64,000 nucleotides of DNA from Longimycelium tulufanense (GTDB lineage: Bacteria > Actinomycetota > Actinomycetes > Mycobacteriales > Pseudonocardiaceae): NCBI RefSeq assembly GCF_014645795.1, contig NZ_BMMK01000006.1, positions 1 through 64,000 of the forward strand, given 5' to 3'. Shown here piece by piece: positions 37,625 through 46,203 of the stretch (position 1 is its first letter; every line of letters starts with the position of its first letter). The notes under the pieces were generated by a model. It did not search any database and had not been told where the DNA came from. It saw only the letters and a list, made by a program, of their open reading frames with translations. The position numbers and the translations under genes are program-made.

Positions 37625-37982
37625 GAAGTGCTCCGGTGCGGCAACCCACCACCTGCTCCAGCCCGCCTCCCCACCCCGGAAGATCGACGGGGCCCTGCAC
37701 AGCGCGACAGCAACGCGCCGCGGACGTGCCTCAGGTGCGCAGATCCGAGGAGTTCGGGCGCAGATCCAACCGAACACGCGCGAGCGGGGCCTCGGCGCGA
37801 GACATCCCAGCCCCGACCCGCTACCTCTGTGGCTTCCGGGGGAGCAAGTCGTTAGCGACGCGAACGAGAACCCGATCTGGGCTCGGCGTTCCGGTCCGGG
37901 TGCGGCCACGCGTCAGGACGGTCGGGTGGTCACGGCTGACGCCGCGCTGGACCCTGCTGTCCGAACGCTTTCCCAGCGGTTG
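37625..37982. other. 358-nt intergenic region
   Basis: Between the SMR promoter and the stop of the anti-sigma-like gene (both genes minus strand). No gene, terminator or repeat recognised. Frames across it are low-complexity. Confidence 0.35.
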
Positions 37983-38747
37983 TCAGAACTGCTCGGCGAT
38001 GCGCTGGGCCAAGCGCTGCACCGCACCCGCGAACGGGGCCTGGTTGGACCCTTCCTGCGGCTCGCTCAACACCGTCAGCGAGCTGCCCGAGCGGGCGTAT
38101 GTGGTGTAGCCGACGGTGCCGTTGTCGCGCTTGAAGGAGCCTTCGGCCCGCTGGGTGTCCCGCGGGCCCAGGATCACCGAGACGACACCGAGCGCGTCAC
38201 CGTCCCGCACCACGAAGGCCGCCCCGCGGGCGCCGGCCGGGCAACCCCGCGCCGTGTCCGGGTTCCGGCCGGCAGCGGCCGGGAGCTCGCCGGCGAGGGC
38301 GACGGCGAGCTCCCGGTCCGCCGTTTCGCACCCTTGCGGGGTGCCGCCGGTCCCGGGACCGGCACTCCCCGAGGTTCCGCCCCCCTGCTTAGGCGGGTCC
38401 TCCGGGATGCTGTCGGGCGGTGGCCCTCCGGGCAACCGCGAGGGAACCTGTGCCCTGGGGTCCAGGTTCTGGTTGTTCGGCGGCACGGCCTCCGCGCCGG
38501 GCGGCTGCCCGTCCTGCGCGGAGAACACGCTCCCCGACCCGTCGGGTTCCCGGTCGAGCATTCCAACACCGAATACCGTACCGCCGAGCAACACCGCGGC
38601 ACCGAAGGCCGAGCCCATCGCGACGGTCGTCCGCCGTCGCAGGGTGGCGCGCCGGGAAGCCGCGGTCACGTCGCGCTCGTCGAAGGACGCCGGTGGCGCG
38701 TCACGCACCGCGTCGCGGAACAGCTCCGCGAGCCTGTGCTCGTCCAC
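37983..38747 (-). CDS. Single-pass membrane protein, probable anti-sigma factor partner
   Basis: 254 aa. A short cytoplasmic N-terminus (DEHRLAELFRDAVRDAPP, FDERDVTAASRRA) resembles the sigma-binding part of actinobacterial anti-sigma-like proteins; one membrane helix (TTVAMGSAFGAAVLLGGTVFGVGML) follows, then a Pro/Gly-rich linker and an extracytoplasmic domain with two Cys (QGCETADRELA, ARGCPAGA) and a beta-rich end. It lies 53 nt downstream of the SigE-family gene on the same strand. No classical zinc HxxxCxxC motif is seen, so the anti-sigma role is inferred from position. Confidence 0.7.
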   Translation of the reverse strand: MDEHRLAELFRDAVRDAPPASFDERDVTAASRRATLRRRTTVAMGSAFGAAVLLGGTVFGVGMLDREPDGSGSVFSAQDGQPPGAEAVPPNNQNLDPRAQVPSRLPGGPPPDSIPEDPPKQGGGTSGSAGPGTGGTPQGCETADRELAVALAGELPAAAGRNPDTARGCPAGARGAAFVVRDGDALGVVSVILGPRDTQRAEGSFKRDNGTVGYTTYARSGSSLTVLSEPQEGSNQAPFAGAVQRLAQRIAEQF

Positions 38748-38800
38748 CTACAGCCACCTCCTCGACCACGGGCCGCGCAACGCGGGCCGTCCCGCCGGGC

Positions 38801-39319
38801 TCACGACGCCGACCGCAGGTCGTCGAGCGCGTCGCCCAGGGCGGCCCGCAGGGCGTCCAGCCCGCGCGCCGTCTGGCTCTTCACGGTTCCCTCCGAGCAG
38901 CCCAACGCCTCCGCCACGGCGGCGACGTCCAGCCCCTCCAGGAACCGCAGCACGAGCACCGCGCGCTGCCGTGGCGGTACCCGCCGCAGGCCGCCGAGCA
39001 GGGCCTCCCGGGTGGCCACCGCGTCGCCCAGCTCCGGCCCGGAGCCGCTGACGTCGGGCAGGTTTTCCACCTGCCGCTCCCGCCGCCACGGTCGCCGGGA
39101 CTCGTCGATCACCGCGCGCACCAGCGTCCTGCGGACGTAGGCGTCCAGGGCCGCCTTGTCCCGGACCTTGCGCCACCGCCGGTGCAACGCGACGAACGCG
39201 GTCTGGGCGAGATCGTCCGCGCGGTGCCAGTCGCCGCAGAGCAGGAACGCCATTCGACGCACGGCGTCGCGCCGAGCCACGAAGTACGCCGCGAACTCCT
39301 GCTCCTCGCGCTGGTCCAC
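38801..39319 (-). CDS. SigE-family RNA polymerase sigma factor (ECF-type)
   Basis: 172 aa from GTG 39319 (GGAGAG upstream); a longer frame is open but has no ribosome site. Region 2 (EEFAAYFVARRDAVRRMAFLLCGDWHRADDLAQTAFVALHRRW-like) and region 4 (LRRVPPRQRAVLVLRFLEGLDVAAVAEALGCSEGTVKSQTARGL) are both complete. The family is abundant in actinobacteria and typically paired with a membrane protein, as here. Confidence 0.93.
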   Translation of the reverse strand: MDQREEQEFAAYFVARRDAVRRMAFLLCGDWHRADDLAQTAFVALHRRWRKVRDKAALDAYVRRTLVRAVIDESRRPWRRERQVENLPDVSGSGPELGDAVATREALLGGLRRVPPRQRAVLVLRFLEGLDVAAVAEALGCSEGTVKSQTARGLDALRAALGDALDDLRSAS

Positions 39320-39534
39320 GCGGGACTCTCCGCTCGTCGTGCCTGCACCCAACTGGACGGAACGTCCACCCTCCACGGTTGCACGTTCCACCGGCGAGAT
39401 CCACGTCACCCTCTCGGCGGGTCGCCACAAGGGTGACCGGACGGGCCGCGCCGTACCGGCCCACACCGAATACGGTGCCGGGGCGGGGCGAGGGACGACC
39501 TGATACCTACTCGCGAATATGGTGTGATCGTCCC

Positions 39535-40584
39535 GTGACCACCTCTGCGTCGCGGCCAGAGCTGGCTGCCCAGCCTATCGACCTCCGGTCCGACACGGTG
39601 ACACGGCCGGATGAACGCATGCGGGCCGCGATGGCCGCGGCGGAGGTCGGTGACGACGTGCTCGACGGCGACCCGACGATGCGGGAGCTGGAGGAGCGCG
39701 TCGCGAAGGTCCTGGGTGTCGAGGCGGCGTTGTGGGTGCCCAGCGGTTGCATGGGGAACCTGGTGGCACTGCTGGCGCATCTGCGGCGGGGTGACCGGTT
39801 CCTGGCGCCGCGGGGCGCGCACGTGTTGGAGAACGAGCTGGGCACCCCGGCGTGGCTGGCCGGTGGGATGCCCGAGGCGTTGCCGTGGGATCCGGGCCCG
39901 GGTCGGGTGTCCGCCGACGCCGTGCGGGCCGCCGCCGGTGTCCCGGGCCCGTACTACACGTTGCGCAGCACGCTTCTGTGCCTGGAGAACACGCACAACG
40001 CGGCGGGCGGGGTCGTGCTGCCGCCGGAGGAGCAAACCGAGTTGGTCGCCACGGCGGCCGGCTGCGGCCTGCGGGTGCACCTGGACGGTGCGCGGTTGTG
40101 GAACGCGGCCGTGGCGTTGGGTGTCGCGCCGGCGACGTTGACCGTGGGGGCGGACACGGTGCAGGTCTGCCTGAGTAAGGGGTTGGGCGCGCCGGTGGGC
40201 TCGCTCGTGGCGGGTTCGGCGGACTTCGTCACCGAGGCGCGGCGGCTGCGCAAGATGCTCGGCGGCGGTGTGCGGCAGGGCGGCGTCCTCGCGGCGGCCG
40301 GGCTGGTGGCGTTGGAGCGGATCGACGACCTGGCCGAGGACCACGCGAACGCGGCCCGGCTGGCCGAGGGCCTGGCGGAGCTGGGTTGGGAGGTCACCCC
40401 GCCGCAGACCAACATCGTGCTCGCCCGGGTGTCCGACCCCGCGGCCCTGCTCGGACAGCTCACGGATGCCGGGGTGCTCGCGGCTCCGATGGCCGGCAAC
40501 ATCCGGTTCGTCACCCACCGCGACGTCGGCAGGCGCAGCATTGACGAGGCGCTCCGCCGGATCCGGGCGGTGCGCCACGGCTGA
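39535..40584 (+). CDS. Low-specificity L-threonine aldolase (beta-eliminating lyase family)
   Basis: 349 aa from GTG 39535. Fold-type I PLP enzyme: IDLRSDTVTRPDERMRAAM at the N-terminus, GDDVLDGDPTMRELEERVA, ENTHNAAGGVVLP, VHLDGARLWNAAVALGV and the PLP lysine in VCLSKGLGAPVGS. Threonine aldolases cleave threonine or allo-threonine to glycine and acetaldehyde. No good Shine-Dalgarno sequence is visible. Divergent from the sigma factor operon. Confidence 0.93.
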   Translation: MTTSASRPELAAQPIDLRSDTVTRPDERMRAAMAAAEVGDDVLDGDPTMRELEERVAKVLGVEAALWVPSGCMGNLVALLAHLRRGDRFLAPRGAHVLENELGTPAWLAGGMPEALPWDPGPGRVSADAVRAAAGVPGPYYTLRSTLLCLENTHNAAGGVVLPPEEQTELVATAAGCGLRVHLDGARLWNAAVALGVAPATLTVGADTVQVCLSKGLGAPVGSLVAGSADFVTEARRLRKMLGGGVRQGGVLAAAGLVALERIDDLAEDHANAARLAEGLAELGWEVTPPQTNIVLARVSDPAALLGQLTDAGVLAAPMAGNIRFVTHRDVGRRSIDEALRRIRAVRHG

Positions 40585-40929
40585 CCAGTTCGTCGAGGGA
40601 ATGCCTCGCGGTTGCGCAGGATCGCTCTCCGGGGCGCTGGGCTTACCGTGGGAAGAACGGCGTGCAGAGCGCGGGGCCCGGCCACGAGTGCGTGGACGGC
40701 GCGGGTGGCATGGCCAGGCGGGTCACGGCCGACTGGCCACTCCCGGCTGTGCCTCGACCTTCCCTCGCGTTGTGGGTCCCCGCCTGCGGGCTGGTCACCG
40801 GCGAGGCTCAGCCGTACCCGTCTGCCGTGGAGCGACCCGATGTCGAGGGCGACGCGACTGTCCGGGACGGCCCGCTCGCCGAGCCGGGCTCCGGGCGGGC
40901 ACGCGAGGAGTTCTGTCGAACCCCGTGCG
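40585..40929. other. 345-nt intergenic region between convergent genes
   Basis: Nothing recognised: no hairpin of useful length, no repeat and no frame with convincing codon bias. Confidence 0.35.
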
Positions 40930-41001
40930 TCACCGCTCCTGGGCCCGACGTTTCTGGTCCGACTTCCTCGGCGGTGCCCCGGCGACGGGCGGCTCGCTCA
41001 T
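40930..41001 (-). CDS. Tiny ORF (23 aa) coupled to arsR
   Basis: ATG 41001 overlaps the arsR stop as ATGA, the same coupling used by real gene pairs in this window. The frame encodes 23 residues, MSEPPVAGAPPRKSDQKRRAQER, and stops at 40930. It may be a real micropeptide, the truncated start of a lost partner gene, or chance. No family recognised. Confidence 0.25.
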   Translation of the reverse strand: MSEPPVAGAPPRKSDQKRRAQER

Positions 41002-41321
41002 CCGGGTTCCGCCTCCAGCGCGCGCCGGAGTTCCGCGACCGCCATCGCGCGCTGGTGCTGGTACTTGCCGATCCAGCCCGCGACGAGATCGGCAATCGGT
41101 CCCGGGTTGAGATAGTGACGCTTCTCCCGGCCACGCCGGAAGGAGATCACCAGCAACGCGCTCTCCAGGACGGCGAGGTGCTTGCTGACGGCCTGCCTCG
41201 ACACATCCACGTTCGCGCACAGCTCGTTCAGCGTCTGACCGTTGCGGGAGTGGAGGCGGTCGAGCAGGTGACGGCGGATGGGGTCTGCGAGAGCGCGGAA
41301 CACGGAGTCGTCGTCGAGCAC
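40998..41321 (-). CDS. ArsR family winged-helix repressor (second copy)
   Basis: 107 aa from GTG 41321, chosen by analogy with the other ArsR gene because a promoter-like element ends 8 nt upstream; ATG 41354 lies within that element. VFRALADPIRRHLLDRLHS, recognition helix VSRQAVSKHLAVLESALLV, wing FRRGREKRHYLNPGP, and a C-terminal helix ending in LRRALEAEPG. Homologues in this subfamily are usually followed by an SRPBCC gene; here none follows. Confidence 0.88.
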   Translation of the reverse strand: MLDDDSVFRALADPIRRHLLDRLHSRNGQTLNELCANVDVSRQAVSKHLAVLESALLVISFRRGREKRHYLNPGPIADLVAGWIGKYQHQRAMAVAELRRALEAEPG

Positions 41322-41359
41322 GGTGCCTGAAGTTATGGAAGCTAACTGTTGCATGCCAA
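41322..41359 (-). promoter_or_regulatory. Promoter with inverted repeat for the second arsR
   Basis: Minus strand: -35 TTGGCA (41359-41354), 18-bp spacer, -10 TAACTT (41335-41330), 8 nt, GTG 41321. An inverted repeat AGTTA-N7-TAACT (41347-41331) covers the spacer and -10. The layout mirrors that of the first arsR. Confidence 0.6.
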
Positions 41360-41501
41360 CGCCTTTTTCGGACAGATCGGATCGTTCGTCACGCATCGGG
41401 GTGGGCTCGTCGGGGCTGGGTGGGCGCGGCGCACGCGGCGTCGGGGCGGGCCGGTAGCGTGCGCTCGACCGATCAGCTGGGGGAGGGAGTAGGGGGCAGT
41501 C

Positions 41502-42071
41502 ATGTCATTTCCGTCCCAAGCGGTGCGCTTCGTTCCGGCGGACGGGCCGGTGTCCGAGCCGGTGACCAAGTTCGGCGGGCAGCCGGTGTGGCTCGGTGAG
41601 CCGGCGTGGCCACTGTCCAAGGAGCTGGGCCGGCCGATGCGGTTCCTCGGGCAGGTCCGGCTGCCGGGCGAGGAGGTCCGCCTGGCATACCTGTTCCTGA
41701 CCGACGACGTGGCGGAGGAGGTGGACAGCACCTGGGAGCCCGAGGGTGGTGAGAACGCGTGTTTCTGCCAGCCCGGACGGCTGCCGTCCTTCGTGTCCAC
41801 CGCGGCGATCTCGCGCGGGCCCACGCACGGCCCGGACCACCTGGTCGAGGTGGTACAGCCGGAGGATGACGGGGAGGAGGTGCTCTGCTGGCTCGGTGGG
41901 GAGCCCACGTGGCTGCTGGGTGACGAGAGCCCGGCGGGCGCCTGGAGCTTCCTCGCCCAGATCGACAGCTGCGACCTGCCGTTCGACGTCGACTTCGGTG
42001 AGGACGGCGTGGGGTACGCGTTCGTGGACGAGCACACCGGCGAGGGCCGTTTCCTCTGGCAGAGCGACTGA
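41502..42071 (+). CDS. DUF1963 (YwqG-like) protein
   Basis: 189 aa from ATG 41502, preceded by a purine-rich GGGGGAGGGAGTAGGGGG tract. Features: KFGGQPVWLGEPAWPLSK, PMRFLGQVRLPG, a central acidic stretch, and the C-terminal repeat WLGGEPTWLLGDESPAGAWSFLAQIDS. Soluble. DUF1963 proteins are widespread and uncharacterised. Divergent from the second arsR, whose promoter it faces. Confidence 0.85.
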   Translation: MSFPSQAVRFVPADGPVSEPVTKFGGQPVWLGEPAWPLSKELGRPMRFLGQVRLPGEEVRLAYLFLTDDVAEEVDSTWEPEGGENACFCQPGRLPSFVSTAAISRGPTHGPDHLVEVVQPEDDGEEVLCWLGGEPTWLLGDESPAGAWSFLAQIDSCDLPFDVDFGEDGVGYAFVDEHTGEGRFLWQSD

Positions 42072-42088
42072 GACCGACAAGGAGCAGC

Positions 42089-42155
42089 GGGGCGCACCTG
42101 CGGGCGCCCCGCCACCACCAGCACGAGCACCCGCCCCTGCAAGGGCGGGTGCTCC
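42089..42155 (+). terminator. Two tandem hairpins after the DUF1963 gene
   Basis: Hairpin 1: 8-bp stem 42089-42096 with 42105-42112, 8-nt loop. Hairpin 2: perfect 12-bp stem 42126-42137 with 42144-42155, 6-nt loop. The first starts 17 nt after the stop codon. Together they form a likely intrinsic terminator. Confidence 0.7.
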
Positions 42156-42628
42156 CCACATCGGCGCTCGGCACCCAGACGAGACCGCAGCGTCTCGATC
42201 GCGGTTTGCCGCGAAGTACCGCATCCACCAGCGCCCCGTCCACAGGGGCCGGCCGCGGGCAAGGAATGGTCGATCGACCACCCGCCACACCGCTTCATTC
42301 GCAGCGACACCGGCGCACTCACGGAACCACAACAGGTCCACCTCGACTTGGTCTTCGGTGCGCCGGAGCCCGCATAGGCGCCGCGCCTCGACAACCGGAC
42401 GCCGCGCAGCATCCGCACCAACACCCCACCGCCCGACGCCAGAGCGCGCACACCGCAGTGGCGTGTGCGCAGGTATGGGGGCCAGGCTCCTCGCAGGCAG
42501 TCTCACCGTGCCGTCTCGATCGTGACCGCCAAGAGCGCAGAACCGGCCGCCCGCCGCGTGCGGCATCCCGACGGCTGGCGAACACCGAGCCGTCGACGAC
42601 CGCACGTCAGCGGGCAGCCATGCTCCCG
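42156..42628. other. 473-nt intergenic region
   Basis: No gene recognised. It lies between the terminator of the DUF1963 gene and the stop of a small membrane-protein gene on the opposite strand. Long frames crossing it are Arg/Ala-rich and without family features. Confidence 0.35.
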
Positions 42629-42790
42629 CTAGCGGGGAAGCCGGCCCTTCTTGGCCCACCCGACCGCGGCCGTGCCCAAAAACAGCGCACCGCCGATCAC
42701 CGCGAGCCAGAACAGCCCCTTGATCAGCGCTCCGACCAGCGATAACGCCAGCCAGGCGACGAGCAGGACACCGATCACACGCCACAACAC
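42629..42790 (-). CDS. Small hydrophobic membrane protein (53 aa)
   Basis: 53 aa from GTG 42790, with GGGGGAGG 6 nt upstream. Two membrane helices (VIGVLLVAWLALSLVGALI and GLFWLAVIGGALFLGTAAVGW) and a basic end (KKGRLPR). Similar small hydrophobic proteins are widely conserved in actinobacteria without known function. It follows the aminotransferase gene on the same strand after 52 nt. Confidence 0.75.
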   Translation of the reverse strand: MLWRVIGVLLVAWLALSLVGALIKGLFWLAVIGGALFLGTAAVGWAKKGRLPR

Positions 42791-42842
42791 GGCAGACCTC
42801 CCCCGTTCGGTGTTCACCCTGCCCAACGATCGAGAGGCCGGA

Positions 42843-44018
42843 TCAGTGCCCGCGCAGCCACGTGCGCATCCGGGCCAGTGCCTCGGCAACCTCCTCGGCG
42901 CTGCCGGCGAACGACATCCGGACGAAGCGATGGCCGTCGACGGGATCGAAGTCGATGCCGGGCACCACGGCCACCCCGGTGTCATCGAGCAGCTGGCGGC
43001 AGAAGGCCATTGAGTCGTCGGTGAGATGGGAGATGTCGGCGTAGGCGTAGAACGCGCCGTCGGCCGGCGCCAGCCGGGTGATCCCGAGATCGGCCAGCCC
43101 GGCCAGCAGCAGCTCCCGGTTGGCCCGGTAGCGGGCGACGTGCGCGTCGGCTTCCGCACAGGACTCCGGGGTGAACGCCGCGACCCCGGCGTGCTGGGCG
43201 AGGGTCGGCGGGCACAGCGTGAAGTTCCCGGTGAGGCTGTCGACCGCCCGCAGCAGCCGGCCGGGCACGAGCATCCATCCCAGCCGCCATCCGGTCATGG
43301 CGAAGTACTTGGAGAACGAGTTGACCACGATCGCCTCGCGCGTGGTCCGCCACGCGCAGGCGGTGGGCCGGCCGTAGCCGATGCCGTGGTAGATCTCGTC
43401 GCTGACCAGCTGGACGCCGTGCGCCTCGCACCAGCGCGCCAGCCCGGCCAGCTCGTCGGGGTCCAGCACGGTGCCGGTGGGGTTGGCGGGACTGGCCACG
43501 ACCAGGCCCCTGATGGGGCGGTCCAGCTCCTCCAGCATCGCCACGGTCGGCTGGAAGCGGGTGTCCGGCCCGCACGGCAGCTCGACGACCTCGCAGCCCA
43601 GCGCGGTGAGGATGTTGCGGTAGGCGGGATAGCCGGGCCGAGCCACCGCGACCCGGTCTCCGGCGTCGAAGGCGGCCAGGAAGGCGAGCAGGAAGCCGCC
43701 CGAGGCGCCCGTGGTGATGACGACGTCGTCGGGCGTGGCGTCGACGTCGTAGCGGCGCGCGTAGTGGCCGGCGATGGCCGCACGCAGCTCCGGGATGCCG
43801 AGTTGCTCGGTGTAGCCGAGGTTCTGCCTGGTCAGGACCTCGAGGGCGGCCTCGCGCACCGGTCGGGGCGCCGGGCTTGCGGGCTGGCCGGCCGCCAGCC
43901 ACACCACGTCCCCGCGCTCCCGCTGTCGCCGGGCCGCCGCGGAGACCACCTCCATGACGTGGAACGGCGGCACCGCCGCGCGCCGCGCCACACCCAGGGG
44001 GGACACCAGCTTGGACAT
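42843..44018 (-). CDS. Class I/II pyridoxal phosphate-dependent aminotransferase
   Basis: 391 aa from ATG 44018. AAT_I fold: VVWLAAGQPASPAPRPVREAA, LGYTEQLGIPELRAAIAGHY, TTGASGGFLLAFLAAFDAGDRVAVARPGYP-type cofactor segment, SPANPTGTVLDPDEL, VSDEIYHGIGY and the PLP lysine in VNSFSKYFAMTGWRLGW. C-terminal Arg in DGHRFVRMSF. Substrate pair unknown; aromatic, aspartate-family or succinyl-DAP aminotransferases are all possible. Confidence 0.93.
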   Translation of the reverse strand: MSKLVSPLGVARRAAVPPFHVMEVVSAAARRQRERGDVVWLAAGQPASPAPRPVREAALEVLTRQNLGYTEQLGIPELRAAIAGHYARRYDVDATPDDVVITTGASGGFLLAFLAAFDAGDRVAVARPGYPAYRNILTALGCEVVELPCGPDTRFQPTVAMLEELDRPIRGLVVASPANPTGTVLDPDELAGLARWCEAHGVQLVSDEIYHGIGYGRPTACAWRTTREAIVVNSFSKYFAMTGWRLGWMLVPGRLLRAVDSLTGNFTLCPPTLAQHAGVAAFTPESCAEADAHVARYRANRELLLAGLADLGITRLAPADGAFYAYADISHLTDDSMAFCRQLLDDTGVAVVPGIDFDPVDGHRFVRMSFAGSAEEVAEALARMRTWLRGH

Positions 44019-44241
44019 GCCGTCAGCGTGCCAGACCCCCGCTCACTCGTTCCGGGCTGACAACCGGCGCGTCGCCGCTCGGTCGGGGGGCACGCCGGCC
44101 CGGAAGACAACGCCGGGTGGCCGGCCCACGGGTTCACCCAAGGTGCTGATCCTCGGGCCCAGTTCGGTGCAAACCGCCAGGTCCAGCGATGATGGCGAGC
44201 GTGCGAACGCGCACCAACCGTCCCCTGTGGAAGGAGGCGAC

Positions 44242-44553
44242 GTGCCTCTCCCGTCGATGACTCCGGAACAGCGCAAGGCCGCGTTGGCGAAGGCAGCGGA
44301 GGCCCGCAAGGCCCGGACGCAGCTGCTGGAGAAGCTCCGCAGCGGCCAGATGAAGCTCTCGCAGGTCCTGGAGCGGGCCAAGAGTGACCCCGTCGTGGGC
44401 AAGACCAAGGTCTCCCAGTTGCTGCGTGCCGTTCCTGGGCTGGGCCCGGCGAAGGTCAACCATTTGATGGACGAGATCGGTATCGACGCCAACCGTCGCG
44501 CCGGTGGCCTCGGTGACCGGCAGCAGAAGGAGCTGGTCCAGAAGGTCGGGTGA
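44242..44553 (+). CDS. Integration host factor, actinobacterial (mIHF) type
   Basis: 103 aa from GTG 44242, with GGAGG 4 nt upstream. Matches the mIHF family: LPSMTPEQRKAALAKAAEARKARTQLLEKL-type helix, LSQVLERAKSDPVVGKTKVSQLLRAVPGLGPAKV with the helix-two-turn-helix DNA-binding part, and the ending RRAGGLGDRQQKEL. The usual mihF gene lies beside gmk and rpoZ; neither is here, so this may be a second copy. mIHF compacts DNA and assists site-specific recombination and regulation. Confidence 0.88.
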   Translation: MPLPSMTPEQRKAALAKAAEARKARTQLLEKLRSGQMKLSQVLERAKSDPVVGKTKVSQLLRAVPGLGPAKVNHLMDEIGIDANRRAGGLGDRQQKELVQKVG

Positions 44554-44575
44554 GTCCACGCCCGGCCCGCCGCGG

Positions 44576-44629
44576 CCGCCGGCACGCACGGTCCGGACAC
44601 AGTGGACCTTGCACGGGAGGTGCCGGCGG
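44576..44629 (+). terminator. Nested hairpin after the mIHF gene
   Basis: An outer 10-bp perfect stem (44576-44585 with 44620-44629) encloses an inner 5-bp stem (44590-44594 with 44604-44608). Begins 23 nt after the stop codon. No U tract. Confidence 0.5.
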
Positions 44630-44949
44630 ACGCACGGCGATGATCGTTATCCGCCTGCACGCCAGCAGGAAACGTTCCGCGATTTGGTCATGCGGCCCGT
44701 CGCGGCTTCGGCCGGCTCGCGGCTCGCCTCCCACGAGGCACGGCGAGTCACGGCCTGCCCGAGCTTCGGCGGTTTGCCGACCAGGTAGCCACATCGTTGG
44801 TCTGTCGCGGCTCTTCTCCCGCCGCACGGCGGATTTCCCGCCTCGGGACTTGGCTGGTCCTGGTGGAGCCGAAGGCAGTGGGCCGAAGCCGCTCACCCCT
44901 CGTCCCGTCGCCGACAGGCACGGGCCGGACAGCCGGGTGAGCAAAGGAA

Positions 44950-44986
44950 ACGTGGGCCACGTCCCGGCGGTGGACGTGGCCCACGT
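44950..44986 (-). terminator. Terminator of the ESX-like/transglycosylase pair
   Basis: Perfect 15-bp stem (44950-44964 with 44972-44986) with a 7-nt loop, directly downstream (6 nt) of the minus-strand stop at 44993. Confidence 0.8.
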
Positions 44987-44992
44987 GGCTTG

Positions 44993-46159
44993 TCAGTAGC
45001 CCCGGTAACCGGTTCCGGTCTTCATGCCGACCACACCGGGCACATTGGACACCGAGCCGTAGCGGTCGATTGCGTAGCGGACGCCGGCGATGATGTTGTC
45101 GACCGGGTTCCAGATGTCGCGGTGCCCATCGATCGCGTACGAGTTGAACGTCGGGTCGATGGTCTGCATCAGGCCCTTGGAGGGCGTTCCCGCGGCAGCA
45201 TTGGAATCCCAGTTGTTGATCGCGTGCGGGTTACCGCCCGACTCGTGCTGGATGATCATCCAGATGTCGTTCGGGTTCATCTTCTCGACGGGATAACCCA
45301 TCTGCTTGAGGATCTCGATCGCTTCCTGGATCCATTCGGCCACCTGCCCCTCGGGGGCCGGGCCACCGCCGGGCGGGGGTCCACCGCTGGCGCCGAGGCC
45401 GTCGCCCTCCCCGCCGCCGGGCATGCCCGAGAAACCGCCTCCGCCACCGGAGAAACCGGCTCCGCCACCACCCGCGCTGCCACCGATACTGGGACCACCG
45501 CTGCCCGCGCCGCCACCGGGCATGGACGCGGTGGGCGAGGTCTCCTGGGCGACGGGGCTCCACTCGATCTGGCGCCCCGGCGCGGGGGTGAACGGCTGCG
45601 TGTCGGGTGCCGGGAGCTCGGAGAATTTCGGCGACAGCCCCGATCCGAGTTCGGAGAGCCGTCCGGCCAGGCCCTTCAGCGCGTGTTCGGCCTCGTCGAC
45701 CTTGGGCCGGGCCTCGGCCACCGCCTGCTCGACGAGCTGTCGGATGGCGTTTTCCCTTTCCTGGTCGGAAGAGTCCTCGCGTTGCTGTTTGGCCTTCTCC
45801 ACGTCGGCGAGTAGGCGCTCGCAGATGTTGTCGACCGCGATCTCCGCGGCCTGCAGGGCCTCGGCGGCCCGTTCGAGGTTGCCGGCGCCGTCGTCCAGCG
45901 CGGTCCGCACGGCCGCCCCGGCCTGCCTGAACCTGCCCATGTAGGCGACGAAACCGTCCGCGGACTCGCCCTCCCACGCGCCGTCCAGCGCGGTCACCGA
46001 CTTGTCCACCGTCGTGGTGGACTCGTCGCACCGTCCGGCCGCGGCCTTCCACTTGCGGGCGATGCCGCGGATCGCCTCCGGGTCACCGTCGACCTTGTCG
46101 GCCAGCTCGTACAACGCCTGTCCCCCGGGAAGACCGGCGACGGCATCCTTCGCGCTCAA
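44993..46159 (-). CDS. WXG100-like protein fused to a lytic transglycosylase domain
   Basis: 388 aa from TTG 46159, preceded by GAGGGGTAGGGA. N-terminal 1-180: helical WXG-type region (ALDGAWEGESADGFVAYM, Trp 62) and a long coiled-coil-like stretch (AEIAVDNICERLLADVEKAKQQRED). A Gly/Ser/Pro-rich linker (about 200-275) leads to a transglycosylase-SLT domain with catalytic Glu 306 in IIQHESGGNPHAIN, KGLMQTIDPTF and NIIAGVRYAIDRYGS. No signal peptide: secretion by an ESX system via the WXG part is implied. Would cleave peptidoglycan outside the cell. Confidence 0.9.
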   Translation of the reverse strand: MSAKDAVAGLPGGQALYELADKVDGDPEAIRGIARKWKAAAGRCDESTTTVDKSVTALDGAWEGESADGFVAYMGRFRQAGAAVRTALDDGAGNLERAAEALQAAEIAVDNICERLLADVEKAKQQREDSSDQERENAIRQLVEQAVAEARPKVDEAEHALKGLAGRLSELGSGLSPKFSELPAPDTQPFTPAPGRQIEWSPVAQETSPTASMPGGGAGSGGPSIGGSAGGGGAGFSGGGGGFSGMPGGGEGDGLGASGGPPPGGGPAPEGQVAEWIQEAIEILKQMGYPVEKMNPNDIWMIIQHESGGNPHAINNWDSNAAAGTPSKGLMQTIDPTFNSYAIDGHRDIWNPVDNIIAGVRYAIDRYGSVSNVPGVVGMKTGTGYRGY

Positions 46160-46203
46160 CGTCCCTACCCCTCGCTCAACCGCAAACCCTGGCGCGTACC
46201 CGG

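Larger units (their letters stand above)
44554..44992. other. 439-nt intergenic region with two terminators
   Basis: Between the mIHF gene (plus) and the transglycosylase gene (minus), which converge. It holds the hairpin after mIHF and the strong hairpin before 44993; the middle (44640-44940) shows nothing recognisable. Confidence 0.4.

Noticed and set aside
37564-37640. Guanidine riboswitch ahead of the SMR gene
   Set aside because: No pair of ACGR-loop hairpins or other guanidine aptamer features seen; the sequence is better explained as repeated protein operators.
34274-37909. 1211-residue minus-strand ORF opposite the carboxypeptidase, DUF2231 and SMR genes
   Set aside because: Low-complexity Arg/Pro/His composition, antisense to well-supported genes.
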